DNA of 23,652 bases from Hyphomicrobium_A sp964620915 (GCA_964620915.1 CAZUKP010000047.1:1-23652); one strand, 5' to 3'; shown: positions 1-9,239, counted from the first letter of the stretch. Translations and numbers: made by a program. Notes: generated by a model not told the origin, from the sequence alone.

Positions 1-2
1 GC

Positions 3-3000
3 AACGCGCAAGCCGGCTATACCGCTGAGGCCGAGTTCGACATCGCCACGGCCAACCCGACGGTCACAAGCGTCACTGCGAATGACGCGCTGATCACGGA
101 CACCGATGCGGGCGCAGGCAATTTCCAGGTGACGGTGGTGTTCAGCGAGGCGATGGACACCAATTTCACCCCGACGCTGACCTTTGCCCCCGACGTTTCC
201 AGCACCTTGACCCTCGCAGGCGGCGCCTGGAGCGTAGGCGATACCACCTACACCGCGACCTATGACGTGGCCGACGCCGACGTGACTGTGGCGGATGTGA
301 CGATTGACGTCACCGGCGCCCAGAACCCGGCCGGCAGCGCGCAAGCGGACTATAGCCCTGAGGCCGAGTTCTCCATCGACACGGCCAATCCGACCGTCAC
401 CGACGTGACGGCCAGCGACCTGGTGATCACCGATTCAGATGTCGGCGCCGCAAGCTTCAGCCTCCAGGTGACCTTCAGCGAGGCGATGGACACCGGCGCT
501 ACGCCGACGCTGACCTTTGCTCCCGACGTTTCCAGCACCTTGACCCTCGCAGGCGGCGCCTGGAGCGTAGGCGATACCGTCTACACCGCAAGCTATGACG
601 TGGCCGACGCCGACGTGGTGGCGGCGGGCGTGACGGTGGATGTCACCGGCGCCCAGGATATCAGCGGCAACGCGCAAGCCGGCTATACCGCTGAGGCCGA
701 GTTCGACATCGCCACGGCCAATAATGCACCGGTCACGGACCTAAACGGGGGCTTTCCAGGGACTAATGCACCGCTATCGACGTTCACGGAAGACGGTGGT
801 GAAATTCTCATCATCGGGGCTGGTGCGACGATCGACGATATTGACGACACAAACCTTGAATCGTTGACGGCGACGCTTCTGAGCCGTCCTGACGGAGATG
901 GCGTCGAGAGCCTGTCGTTGAATGCGACGGCAACGATGATTGCTGCTACTGCTGGTCTGTCGGTCTCCTACACGGCGGCGACCGGGGTGCTGCTAGTCAG
1001 CGGGACGGCTCCCATAGCCGATTATCAGGAGATCCTGCGAGGGATCCAGTACGACAACACGGCTTTGTCTCCCACAGAGACGGCCCGCACCGTTGAGGTG
1101 GTGGTGAGCGACGGCGAGGATTCCAGCACGGTCAACACGTCAACCATCAACGTCGTGTCGGTGAACGATGCGCCGGCCGGCACCGACAACACGATCTCGG
1201 CGCCTGCCGATGATTATGTATTCACGCTCGAAGATTTTGGCTTCACGGATCCGAACGATGACCCGGATAACAATTTCGATGCGGTGATCTTCACCACTCT
1301 GCCGGCGGATGGCCAAATCTTCTCGTCTCTTGGCGAAGGGGCGATCGCGGCGGGGGCGGAGATCTCGGCAGCTAACATCGCGGCGGGAGATCTGACCTAC
1401 TTCCCTGACGGCGATATTGATACGAGCTTCACCTTCCAGGTCGTTGACGATGGCGGCACCGCAAATGGTGGCCAAGACACCGACCAGTCGCCTAACACGA
1501 TGATGATCGATGTCCTTGACGCGGTCATCGAGCTCACAAGCCTTGATGGCACCGACGAAACTGCCAATGGCTTCACGTTCTACGGCGACTCTATGGATGA
1601 CAAGAGCGGCTTCTCGGTCGCGTCCGCCGGCGATATCGATGGCGACGGCTTCGACGATCTGATTATCGGAGCGCCCTATAACAATAGTTCCCAAGGGGCG
1701 AGTTATCTGGTGTTCGGCGGCATCGCCAAACTCACTGCGCTTGATACACTCAGCGGTGCCGACGGCGAGATAGATCTGGGGCAACTTGATGGAATCAACG
1801 GCTTCAAGATCAGTGGCGAGGCGGCTGGTGATTTAAGCGGTCTCTCAGTCGCCTCTGCTGGTGATGTCAATGGCGACGGCTTCGACGATCTCATCATCGG
1901 GGCCAATGTTGCTGACGTGGACGGATACGATGCCGGGGCAAGCTATCTGGTGTTCGGCGATACCCCAACAGCGCTCAACGCGATCTCGATCGCCAATGGC
2001 GAGATCGATTTGGCAGACCTCGACGGAAGCAATGGATTCAAGATCAGCGGCGAGCCCATTACCGCGGGGCGCAGCGGCTGGTCAGTGGCCTCTGCCGGCG
2101 ATGTCGATGGCGACGGCTTCGACGACATTATCATCAGTGCCACTAACGCCGGCCCGAACGGAACCGATTCCGGGGCGAGCTATCTGGTGTTCGGTGGCAC
2201 CGACAATCTCTTTGCGCTTGACGTGCTTTCCGCAGGATCTCCGGGCGAGATCGATTTGACAGACCTCGACGGAAGCAACGGATTCAAGATCATCGGTGAA
2301 GCGGCTCATGACCACAGCGGCAGCACGGTTGCCTCTGTCGGCGACGTCAATGGCGACGGCTTCGACGATCTGATTATCGGGGCCTGGGGGGCGGAGAGCT
2401 ATTCGGGGGCGGGCTATCTGGTATTCGGCGGCACGGCAAATCTCTCGGCGCTCGACAACGATACGGGTTCCGGAGGCTCTCCCGGGGACGGAGAGATCAA
2501 TTTGGCGGACCTCGACGGGAGCAACGGATTCAAAATTATCGGCGAGGCCGCTAATGATATTAGCAGCCGCTCGATCGCCTCTGCCGGCGACGTCAACGGT
2601 GACGGCTTGGATGACATCATCATCGGCGCGCAATGGAGCGACTCGAACGGAATGGATTCAGGGACGAGCTATGTGGTATTTGGCGGCACGGCAAATCTCT
2701 CGGCGCTCGACAACGATACGGGTTCCGGGGGCTCTCCCGGGGACGGAGAGATCAATTTGGCGGACCTCGACGGGAGCAACGGATTCAAGATCATCGGCGA
2801 GGCCGCTAATGATTGGAGCGGCCGCTCGGTTGCCTCCGCAGGGGATATCAACGGCGATGGCTTCGATGATCTGATCGTCGGGGCACCGCAAGCCTATTAT
2901 GGGTCCTACCAATCCGGAGCAAGCTACGTAATCTTCGGCAGCGACCAGACCTTCAGCGCTACGTTCAATGTCTACGATCTTAACGGTGCCAATGGCTTCA

Positions 3001-6000
3001 AGATTATCGGCGGCCCTTCAGATGATCAGATCGGCTGGTCGGTCGATTCTGCCGGGGACGTCAACGGCGATGGTTTCGACGACCTGTTCATCGGCGCGCC
3101 TAATGTGGACGCAAATGACAACAATGATTCGGGCGAGAGCTATCTGCTGTTTGGGGGCGCGTTCGGGTCTAGCGCGATGCCCGTGACCACGACTGGGACC
3201 ACCGGAGCGGACATGCTGATCGGGGGCCTCGGCAATGACGATCTCACAGGCAATGGTGGCGGCGATGTAATCCGCTCAGGCGCAGGTGACGACGTCATTG
3301 GCGTTTCCGACACAAGCTTCGCCCGCATTGATGGTGGTACGGGCATTGACACGTTGCGGATTGATGGTTCCGGCATCACGCTCGATCTGACCCAAATTTT
3401 ACCCGCCGTGATTACCGACATTGAGCGCATCGATCTTACCGGAAGCGGTTCCAATGAGCTGAAGCTCAGCCAACTCGACGTCTTTGATCTCACCAATGAG
3501 CGAACGGGGGGCAAGGCAATTGTCTCAGTGACTGGCAGCGCCTCGGACACTGTCACCTTCACCGAGGTGCAATGGGCGTTCGCCGGCACCTTCACCGATG
3601 CGAGTGGAACCTTCGATCGCTATGTGTTCGGCAATGCCGAGGTTCGGGTCGAGCAAGGATTGACGGTGAATTTCCCAAACGTTCTCGATGTTGCCACGTT
3701 GGCGCCGGCACAAGGCTTCATCATCCTAGGCGAGGCGGCTGGTGACAATGCCGGCTTTAGTGTGTCGTCGGCCGGCGACGTCAATGGCGACGGCTTCGAA
3801 GACGTCATCGTTGGCGCGAACTTCGCCGGCACTGGTGCCGGCGAAACCGGCAGGGCCTACGTCCTGTTTGGCGGCGAAGGGTTCGGTACCACCGTCGATG
3901 GGCACCAGGTGATCGACCTTGGCAATCTCACCCCGGAGCAAGGCTTCATCATCCAAGGCGATACCGCCGGCGACAGAGCGGGCCGGAGCGTGTCGTCGGC
4001 AGGCGACGTCAACGGCGATGGCTTCGACGACATCATTGTCGGGGCGTATGGCAGCGACACCGTCGACGGCAACGACGCCGGCGAGGCCTATGTGCTGTTC
4101 GGCGATCCAAGCCTCGATACCGTCGGTTTAATCGACCTGACCAACCTGACCGAGCAGCAAGGCTTCATCATCCAGGGCGATGCAGCCGGTGACCATGCTG
4201 GCTGGAGCGTGTCGTCGGCCGGCGATGTCAATGGCGACGGCTTCGACGACTTCATCGTTGGCGCACGACGTGGCGATGACGGCGGCACTTTTGCCGGCGA
4301 GGCCTATGTGCTGTTCGGCGGCGATGCCTTGCCGTCGCCCGACGACGACCTCGATAGTAATGCCGATGTGATCGACCTGACCAACCTGAGCGAGCAGCAA
4401 GGCTTCATCATCCAGGGCGATGCGGCTTATGACAGCGCCGGCTTTAGCGTGTCCTCTGCCGGCGATGTCGATGGCGACGGCTTGGACGACATCATCGTTG
4501 GCGCACCTCTTGCCCTAAACTCCATCGGCGACGATTCCGGCGAGATTTATGTGGTGTTCGGCAGCGATTCAGGCTTTGGCACCCCTGGTGTCGATGGGCG
4601 CGTTGTAATCGACGTGACCAACTTTTCGGGAGACCAAGGCTTCTTCATCCGGGGCGCTGCGGCTGATGACCAGGCCGGCTTTAGTGTTTCCTCTGCCGGA
4701 GACATCAATGGCGACGGCTTCGACGATATCTTGCTCGGCGCGCCGATGGGCAACGATCCCAATGGGTCCGGTTCTTTGCCTGAGGGGACTGGCGAAGCCT
4801 ATGTGCTGTTCGGCACCGATACGGGCTTTGGCACCCCTGTCGGCGTCTACGACCGCCACGTAATTGACCTCGACAGTTTGAACCTGAATGAAGGCTTCGT
4901 TATCCAGGGCGACACGAGTGGGGAGCAAGCCGGGGTCAGCGTGTCCTCGGCCGGCGATATCAATGGCGACGGATTCGACGACATCATTGTCGGGGCGCAT
5001 TTGGGCGACGACGGCGGCACTCAGGCCGGCCAAGCCTATGTTCTGTTCGGCAGTGATTCAGTCTTTGGTAGTGATGTCAACGGGCGCCAGGTCGTTGACC
5101 TCACCAACCTGACTGCGGCGGAAGGCTTCAACATCTGGGGCGATACGGCTGATGCCAAAACCGGCGTTAGCGTGTCGTCGGCCGGTGATGTCAATGGCGA
5201 CGGTTTCGACGACCTGATCGTCGGCACGAACTTCCAGGCCGGCAGCGCTGAGGCGGGCGAGGCCTATGTGCTGTATGGTGGCGCGTTCGGAGCCAGCGCA
5301 ACGCCGGTGACCACAACCGGGAGTTCGGCGGCAGAAATCCTTATCGGGGGCCTTGGCGATGACGACCTCACCGGCAACGGTGGCGGCGATGTCTTCCGCT
5401 CCGGCGCTGGTGACGATGTCATTGGTGTCTCTGACGTCAACTTCGCCCGTATCGATGGCGGCACCGGCACCGACACCCTGCGGATTGATGGCTCCGGCAT
5501 CACACTCGATCTCACGCAGATCGAGCCTTCAATCATCACCGACATCGAGCGCATCGATCTGACCGGGAGCGGGAACAACACCCTGCAGCTGAACCAGCTT
5601 AACGTGTTCGATCTGACCAACGAGCGAACGAACGGCGAAGCAGTTATCTCTATCGAAGGCGATGTGGGGGACAGCGTCACCCTTACCGATATTGGATGGA
5701 CCAATGTGGGCAGCATTCTGGAAGGTGGCATCACATTCGAGCGCTATGAGTTCGGCAACGCCGAGGTGCGTGTCCAGCAGGGAGTGGCCGTGACCGCACC
5801 ACCGACTGCCACGATCGATATCACGGCGATTGCGGATGACACCGGCACGCCGGCCGACTTCATCACCAATGACACCATGCTGACTGTCTCTGGGACGAAC
5901 TCGGCATTGGGAGCGGGAGAGGAGATCCAGATCAGCAACGACGGTGGTGCCACCTGGACCGCCGTGACACCAGACTCAAGCACGGCTTGGAGCTACATCG

Positions 6001-8357
6001 ACCCGACCGACCATGCCCCCGACGCCACCGTCACCTATGAGGTGCAGGTGGTGGACGGAGTGGGCACTGTCGGCAACACCGACAGCCAGCTCGTCACCAT
6101 CGACACGTCGGCCGATGGCGACGCCAACCTTTCACTGTCGGTCGCCGGCGTCAATGTGCAAGGCGACTTTGAGTTTACGGTTACCGGGCTTGACGCCGAT
6201 GTGACGGATGCAACGGCCAGTTTCACCGTGTTTGATGAACTTAGCGTCACGGTTGAAGTCGACGTATCGGCTGGCGACGGCACCTACACACTTGCTCCGG
6301 CTGACCTATCGTCGATGAAGAACACGATCTTACTAAACGGCGGGGACCCGACGACGATCATTTCTTCTCTCGCCGTCACCGACGATGCCGGCAACACGGC
6401 GCAGGCAACCGGGAACAATGTCACTCTCGACGATTCTGACCCCCTCATCCTCGATCTCGGTGACTCAGGAATCGATCTGTCATATACGGCTTCGTTCGAT
6501 CTGAACGCCGATGGTCAGATTGACAACGTCGCCTGGACTGACGGCCAGGATGGCATGCTGGTGATGGATTTGGACGGCTCCGGCGCCATCGAAAACGGTA
6601 GGGAGGTGTTCTCGCCCTATTTCGGCCAGGGCGGATATACCCATGCGCTTGAAGCCCTTGGTAGCTATGACAGCAACGGCGATGGCGTCATAGATAGCGC
6701 CGATCCGGTCTTCGCGGATCTGCGCGTCTGGCAAGATCAGAATCAGGACGGCGTGAGCGGGGCGGGAGAGTTAAAGACGGTTTCCGATCTTGGCATTTCC
6801 AGCATTGATTTGAACGCCACGCTAAGCAATGGCTCGATCGACGGCCAGCAAGTGCTGGCAGAAGGCGCTTTCACTTACGCCGACGGGCAGACCGGCAACT
6901 ACATCCTGGTTGGTCTCAACCAGACCTCTGCCAATGGCACGGTAAGCACCGATTTAAGACTTGATTACAGCCGCGAGACGGGTAACCGCGGCGCGATCGT
7001 GAACCTTTCGAACGCTCCCGTGCAAGCCGACATTGGCTATGGCATTGCCACTGTTGCGGCCCTGACAGCACTGAACACGTTCGCAAATGAACACGCCTTG
7101 GCGGCCGACGTTCAGGAGGTGCTTGGCACTGATCATGCGGACGCGTTGTTTGCAGGAGCGACCGGAGTTACGTTTGATGCGCGCGATGGAAACGAGAACC
7201 TGCGTGGTGGCGCGGAAGCCGACCTTCTCATAGGCGGTGCGGGGGATGATCATTTGGCCGGCAGGGGTGGAGCCGACAGGCTCGAGGGTGGCGCAGGTGT
7301 AGATACTATTGACTACAGCGACAGCCCATCTGGAATCTCCATCAATCTCGACGATTCAGGCAATGCCTGGGGCACGCCTGCTAGTGCTACATCGCCCGCG
7401 GATGGTGAGATTGGCGGGGGCTTTGCCGAGGGCAACCGTGTGAGCGGCATTGAGAATGTCACAGGCAGCGGCCATGATGATGTTCTGGTCGGCGATGCAG
7501 CGAACAATGAGCTCGATGGCGGGGCTGGCAACGATACCTTACGTGGCGAAGGCGGCGACGATACGCTCCTCGGTGGAGATGGGAACGATACGCTGATCGG
7601 CGGCGAGGGCAACGACGCACTGAACGGTGGCCCGGGCAATGACACGCTCGTTGGAGGTAGCGGAAACGATATGATTGATGGCGGCAACGGCAGCGATACC
7701 GCCGACTACAGCCAGGAGGGCGGTCCACACGGCGTGATCGTCAATCTTTCGGACCGTCCCATTACAGCCAACATTGATGCTGGTGAAGTTACCGTAGCAG
7801 GGGGCTCGGCGATCGACTCGTTTGGCGATACTGACATTTTGTCTGGCATTGATAATCTCATCGGAACCGAGTTCCGCGACGTTCTCGTGGGTCCAGGCAG
7901 CGGTGTTAAATTGACGGGTGGGGGTGGCGCTGACACCTTCGTCCTAGCGGGGAGCAAAATTGCCGACTTCATCGTGGACTACAATCAGGCAGAAGGCGAT
8001 GAGATCGATCTTACTGCTCTTTATCATGAATTCATTGCAACGAACGAAACCGTGACTGCGTCTGAATTCCTCAATGAGCGTGTCAACTACGACCAGGAGA
8101 GCGGCGAGCTATCTGTTGACATGAACAGTGGCGTGAATGACGATGTTTCGAACGGCGACGCTCAGGATTCGAACGGCGACGCCCAGAATTCAAGCGGCGA
8201 CGTCGAGCATGTCGCAACGGTTAGTGAAACCGGCTCCTCGGAATCAATCTCGGATTCGAGCGCATCAGAATCGTTCTCTGATTCGAGCGCAGCCCATGCG
8301 CCCGAATCAATTACGGTTGTCGTCGAGGATCAAAGCGCCACGACGGCGATCGCATAA
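3..8357 (+). CDS. Giant RTX-type surface adhesin with twin FG-GAP propellers, 5' partial
   Basis: The frame is open from base 3 and stops at TAA 8355-8357. The first possible start (GTG 129) lies inside an Ig-like repeat, so the true start is upstream; 2784 codons are present. Residue n begins at base 3n. Order: Ig-like repeats (about 18-239), cadherin-like domains (240-506), seven FG-GAP blades (507-1060) with DxNGDGFDD calcium loops, an RTX-like trailing module (1060-1225), seven more blades (1226-1764), a second trailing module (1765-1931), Ig-like domains (1933-2150), EF-hand-like loops such as DLDGSGAIENG and DSNGDGVIDSAD (2150-2300), RTX nonapeptides (2399-2570), a GADTFVLAG-type C-terminal block (about 2640-2680) and a Ser/Asp-rich tail. 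This layout is known from type I-secreted calcium-dependent adhesins (BapA/LapA-like). There is no cysteine-rich or catalytic domain. A role in attachment or biofilm is inferred. The HlyD-family gene at 12869-14491 is a plausible export partner. Confidence 0.9.
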   Translation, partial: NAQAGYTAEAEFDIATANPTVTSVTANDALITDTDAGAGNFQVTVVFSEAMDTNFTPTLTFAPDVSSTLTLAGGAWSVGDTTYTATYDVADADVTVADVTIDVTGAQNPAGSAQADYSPEAEFSIDTANPTVTDVTASDLVITDSDVGAASFSLQVTFSEAMDTGATPTLTFAPDVSSTLTLAGGAWSVGDTVYTASYDVADADVVAAGVTVDVTGAQDISGNAQAGYTAEAEFDIATANNAPVTDLNGGFPGTNAPLSTFTEDGGEILIIGAGATIDDIDDTNLESLTATLLSRPDGDGVESLSLNATATMIAATAGLSVSYTAATGVLLVSGTAPIADYQEILRGIQYDNTALSPTETARTVEVVVSDGEDSSTVNTSTINVVSVNDAPAGTDNTISAPADDYVFTLEDFGFTDPNDDPDNNFDAVIFTTLPADGQIFSSLGEGAIAAGAEISAANIAAGDLTYFPDGDIDTSFTFQVVDDGGTANGGQDTDQSPNTMMIDVLDAVIELTSLDGTDETANGFTFYGDSMDDKSGFSVASAGDIDGDGFDDLIIGAPYNNSSQGASYLVFGGIAKLTALDTLSGADGEIDLGQLDGINGFKISGEAAGDLSGLSVASAGDVNGDGFDDLIIGANVADVDGYDAGASYLVFGDTPTALNAISIANGEIDLADLDGSNGFKISGEPITAGRSGWSVASAGDVDGDGFDDIIISATNAGPNGTDSGASYLVFGGTDNLFALDVLSAGSPGEIDLTDLDGSNGFKIIGEAAHDHSGSTVASVGDVNGDGFDDLIIGAWGAESYSGAGYLVFGGTANLSALDNDTGSGGSPGDGEINLADLDGSNGFKIIGEAANDISSRSIASAGDVNGDGLDDIIIGAQWSDSNGMDSGTSYVVFGGTANLSALDNDTGSGGSPGDGEINLADLDGSNGFKIIGEAANDWSGRSVASAGDINGDGFDDLIVGAPQAYYGSYQSGASYVIFGSDQTFSATFNVYDLNGANGFKIIGGPSDDQIGWSVDSAGDVNGDGFDDLFIGAPNVDANDNNDSGESYLLFGGAFGSSAMPVTTTGTTGADMLIGGLGNDDLTGNGGGDVIRSGAGDDVIGVSDTSFARIDGGTGIDTLRIDGSGITLDLTQILPAVITDIERIDLTGSGSNELKLSQLDVFDLTNERTGGKAIVSVTGSASDTVTFTEVQWAFAGTFTDASGTFDRYVFGNAEVRVEQGLTVNFPNVLDVATLAPAQGFIILGEAAGDNAGFSVSSAGDVNGDGFEDVIVGANFAGTGAGETGRAYVLFGGEGFGTTVDGHQVIDLGNLTPEQGFIIQGDTAGDRAGRSVSSAGDVNGDGFDDIIVGAYGSDTVDGNDAGEAYVLFGDPSLDTVGLIDLTNLTEQQGFIIQGDAAGDHAGWSVSSAGDVNGDGFDDFIVGARRGDDGGTFAGEAYVLFGGDALPSPDDDLDSNADVIDLTNLSEQQGFIIQGDAAYDSAGFSVSSAGDVDGDGLDDIIVGAPLALNSIGDDSGEIYVVFGSDSGFGTPGVDGRVVIDVTNFSGDQGFFIRGAAADDQAGFSVSSAGDINGDGFDDILLGAPMGNDPNGSGSLPEGTGEAYVLFGTDTGFGTPVGVYDRHVIDLDSLNLNEGFVIQGDTSGEQAGVSVSSAGDINGDGFDDIIVGAHLGDDGGTQAGQAYVLFGSDSVFGSDVNGRQVVDLTNLTAAEGFNIWGDTADAKTGVSVSSAGDVNGDGFDDLIVGTNFQAGSAEAGEAYVLYGGAFGASATPVTTTGSSAAEILIGGLGDDDLTGNGGGDVFRSGAGDDVIGVSDVNFARIDGGTGTDTLRIDGSGITLDLTQIEPSIITDIERIDLTGSGNNTLQLNQLNVFDLTNERTNGEAVISIEGDVGDSVTLTDIGWTNVGSILEGGITFERYEFGNAEVRVQQGVAVTAPPTATIDITAIADDTGTPADFITNDTMLTVSGTNSALGAGEEIQISNDGGATWTAVTPDSSTAWSYIDPTDHAPDATVTYEVQVVDGVGTVGNTDSQLVTIDTSADGDANLSLSVAGVNVQGDFEFTVTGLDADVTDATASFTVFDELSVTVEVDVSAGDGTYTLAPADLSSMKNTILLNGGDPTTIISSLAVTDDAGNTAQATGNNVTLDDSDPLILDLGDSGIDLSYTASFDLNADGQIDNVAWTDGQDGMLVMDLDGSGAIENGREVFSPYFGQGGYTHALEALGSYDSNGDGVIDSADPVFADLRVWQDQNQDGVSGAGELKTVSDLGISSIDLNATLSNGSIDGQQVLAEGAFTYADGQTGNYILVGLNQTSANGTVSTDLRLDYSRETGNRGAIVNLSNAPVQADIGYGIATVAALTALNTFANEHALAADVQEVLGTDHADALFAGATGVTFDARDGNENLRGGAEADLLIGGAGDDHLAGRGGADRLEGGAGVDTIDYSDSPSGISINLDDSGNAWGTPASATSPADGEIGGGFAEGNRVSGIENVTGSGHDDVLVGDAANNELDGGAGNDTLRGEGGDDTLLGGDGNDTLIGGEGNDALNGGPGNDTLVGGSGNDMIDGGNGSDTADYSQEGGPHGVIVNLSDRPITANIDAGEVTVAGGSAIDSFGDTDILSGIDNLIGTEFRDVLVGPGSGVKLTGGGGADTFVLAGSKIADFIVDYNQAEGDEIDLTALYHEFIATNETVTASEFLNERVNYDQESGELSVDMNSGVNDDVSNGDAQDSNGDAQNSSGDVEHVATVSETGSSESISDSSASESFSDSSAAHAPESITVVVEDQSATTAIA
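54..719 (+). repeat. Two tandem 333-bp Ig-like repeats in the adhesin gene
   Basis: Units 54-386 and 387-719 are each exactly 111 codons, starting with NPTVT and ending with an EAEF-I-TAN motif. Bases 191-245 and 524-578 are identical over 55 bp. Bases 1-55 match 667-721 exactly, at an offset of 666 bp (two units), so at least one more unit is cut by the left edge. Such arrays vary in copy number and may be collapsed in assemblies. Confidence 0.9.
1521..5793 (+). repeat. Duplicated propeller-plus-RTX module (two copies of about 2.1 kb)
   Basis: Copy 1 (1521-3677) and copy 2 (3678-5793) each hold seven FG-GAP blades followed by a closely matching trailing segment. The segment contains, in order, GNGGGDV, RSGAGDDVIGVSD, FARIDGGTG, DTLRIDGSGITLDLTQI, DIERIDLTGSG, VFDLTNERT and FGNAEVRV-QG in both copies. 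The trailing segments are more alike than the blades. Blades of copy 1 follow a GFKI-GEA ... SVASAG ... SGASYLVFGG pattern, and blades of copy 2 a GFIIQGDAAGD ... SVSSAG ... AGEAYVLFGG pattern. Seven blades is the number needed for one closed integrin-alpha-like propeller, so each copy looks complete. Confidence 0.85.
2427..2813 (+). repeat. Recent tandem duplication of a 255-bp propeller blade
   Basis: Bases 2427-2558 recur at 2682-2813 with about three mismatches over 132 bp (offset 255 bp). The copied stretch encodes the end of one blade, a Ser/Gly-rich loop and the start of the next (NLADLDGSNGFKIIGEA). This is much closer than other blade pairs and points to a recent copy or gene conversion between blades 4/5 and 5/6 of the first propeller. 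Confidence 0.85.
7198..7710 (+). repeat. RTX nonapeptide calcium-binding array
   Basis: This stretch encodes two blocks of GGxGxDxLx repeats: a short one (about 7198-7310, including LIGGAGDDHLAGRGGADRL) and a longer one (about 7480-7710, including GGEGNDALNGGPGNDTLVGG), each ending in a DTIDYS or DTADYS motif. Such repeats form calcium-stabilised beta-rolls in type I-secreted proteins, which fold outside the cell when they meet calcium. Their position near the C-terminus is the usual one. Confidence 0.9.
8148..8291 (+). repeat. Short in-frame repeats in the adhesin's C-terminal tail
   Basis: Three imperfect 21-bp units (8148-8168, 8169-8189, 8190-8210) encode SNGDAQD-like heptads. Two 27-bp units (8238-8264 and 8265-8291) encode SESISDSSA and SESFSDSSA. 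The tail is therefore built from low-complexity acidic and serine-rich repeats after the conserved RTX C-terminal block, where many type I substrates end. Confidence 0.8.
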
Positions 8358-8741
8358 CCGCTCGGATTAAATGATCAGGTAGCGGAAGTGATAGTCTTCC
8401 GTGACCGTGGAAGCCGACCTTTCTCTCCGTCGCACGGCAACCATGGCCAATACATTCTCTGGGACTACAGCACGAGTCGCTGCGCTTTCCCGGGCATCTG
8501 CTCAATCGTTGACATCGCGGCAACCGCTTCGAGACGAAGCGTCAGCTCATCAGTGAAGTCTCAGTCGGAATCATAACACCTTGTTCTCCTTTACAAATCT
8601 GTCCCCTGAACGGCCTAAGACAGGCAACACTATCCTTCATTTCCGAGCAGCACATCTATCTTCTTGCAAATGTTCGGAGGCCATGGTGATAATCTGGCCT
8701 CAATATGAACGAGTGCGCTGCTGCCGAAGTTGGGGGCCGTT
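8358..8741. other. Intergenic region, 384 bp, between adhesin and next gene
   Basis: I see no supported gene here. The reading frames in it are short and have no recognisable product. A weak hairpin (CTTCC at 8396-8400 with GGAAG at 8409-8413) follows the adhesin stop but has no T-run, so I do not call it a terminator. The only signal I support is a sigma-70-like promoter near the right end. Confidence 0.6.
8664..8693 (+). promoter_or_regulatory. Candidate sigma-70 promoter for the gene at 8742
   Basis: TTGCAA (8664-8669) and GATAAT (8688-8693) are separated by 18 bp. Each differs from the housekeeping consensus by one or two bases. Transcription would begin near 8700, giving a leader of about 40 nt before the ATG at 8742. 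This is pattern matching only. Confidence 0.4.
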
Positions 8742-9239
8742 ATGACGAACAAACAGAGCTTCACGCCGGCGGAATGGACCAAGATCTTGGAAAGCACGAT
8801 GTTGACCGGTATGGCGGTTTCGGCGGCGGATCCAAGCGGCTTGTGGGGCACGATCAAAGAAGCTCTCGCCAGTAAGTCGGCGGTAACCACATCGAAGTTT
8901 GTAGTTTCCAACGATCTCGTTAAGGCGGTCGTAGGCGACCTTCAGACCAACGAAGGACGATCCATCGTTCAGGAGGCAGTCCACAAGCATGTTGCGGCCG
9001 CCAAGCCGGCTGAGGTAGTCCAGCGCTCGCTCGAATATCTGCGAGAGGTCGCGGCTATTCTGGATGAAAAGGCGCCCGGTGATGCCGCAGTCTTCAAGGC
9101 TTTTCTATGTGGCGTCGGGCAGAAGGTGGCAGAGGCCAGCGCGGAGGGTGCGTTTTTCGGTTTCGGGGGCGTAAAAGTAAGCGAGTCTGAGAAGGCCACT
9201 CTCGACGATATCGCAAAGGCCCTCGGCACGAGCGCTTAG
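8742..9239 (+). CDS. Conserved soluble protein of unknown function
   Basis: This encodes 165 residues from ATG 8742, preceded by a G-rich stretch (8732-8736) at suitable spacing. An in-frame TTG at 8730 is a less likely start. It has no signal peptide and no membrane segment. It is largely helical, opening with FTPAEWTKILEST and LTGMAVSAADPSGLWG, and ending with AEASAEGAFFGFGGVKVSE then a short helix. From memory it resembles an uncharacterised family of about 160 residues found in alphaproteobacteria and some other bacteria. I know no function for it. It stands alone on its strand, 72 bp before a small membrane protein gene with which it may be co-transcribed. One cysteine is present, and there is no obvious catalytic or metal motif. 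Confidence 0.8.
   Translation: MTNKQSFTPAEWTKILESTMLTGMAVSAADPSGLWGTIKEALASKSAVTTSKFVVSNDLVKAVVGDLQTNEGRSIVQEAVHKHVAAAKPAEVVQRSLEYLREVAAILDEKAPGDAAVFKAFLCGVGQKVAEASAEGAFFGFGGVKVSESEKATLDDIAKALGTSA

Noticed and set aside
1140..1784. A long minus-strand reading frame of 214 codons inside the adhesin gene, and many similar ones through 8357
   Set aside because: They lie opposite a strongly recognisable coding frame with repeated composition; the repetitive GC-rich sequence keeps the complementary frame open by chance.
8396..8413. Hairpin after the adhesin stop as a terminator
   Set aside because: The stem is only 5 bp, the loop 8 bases, and no T-run follows.
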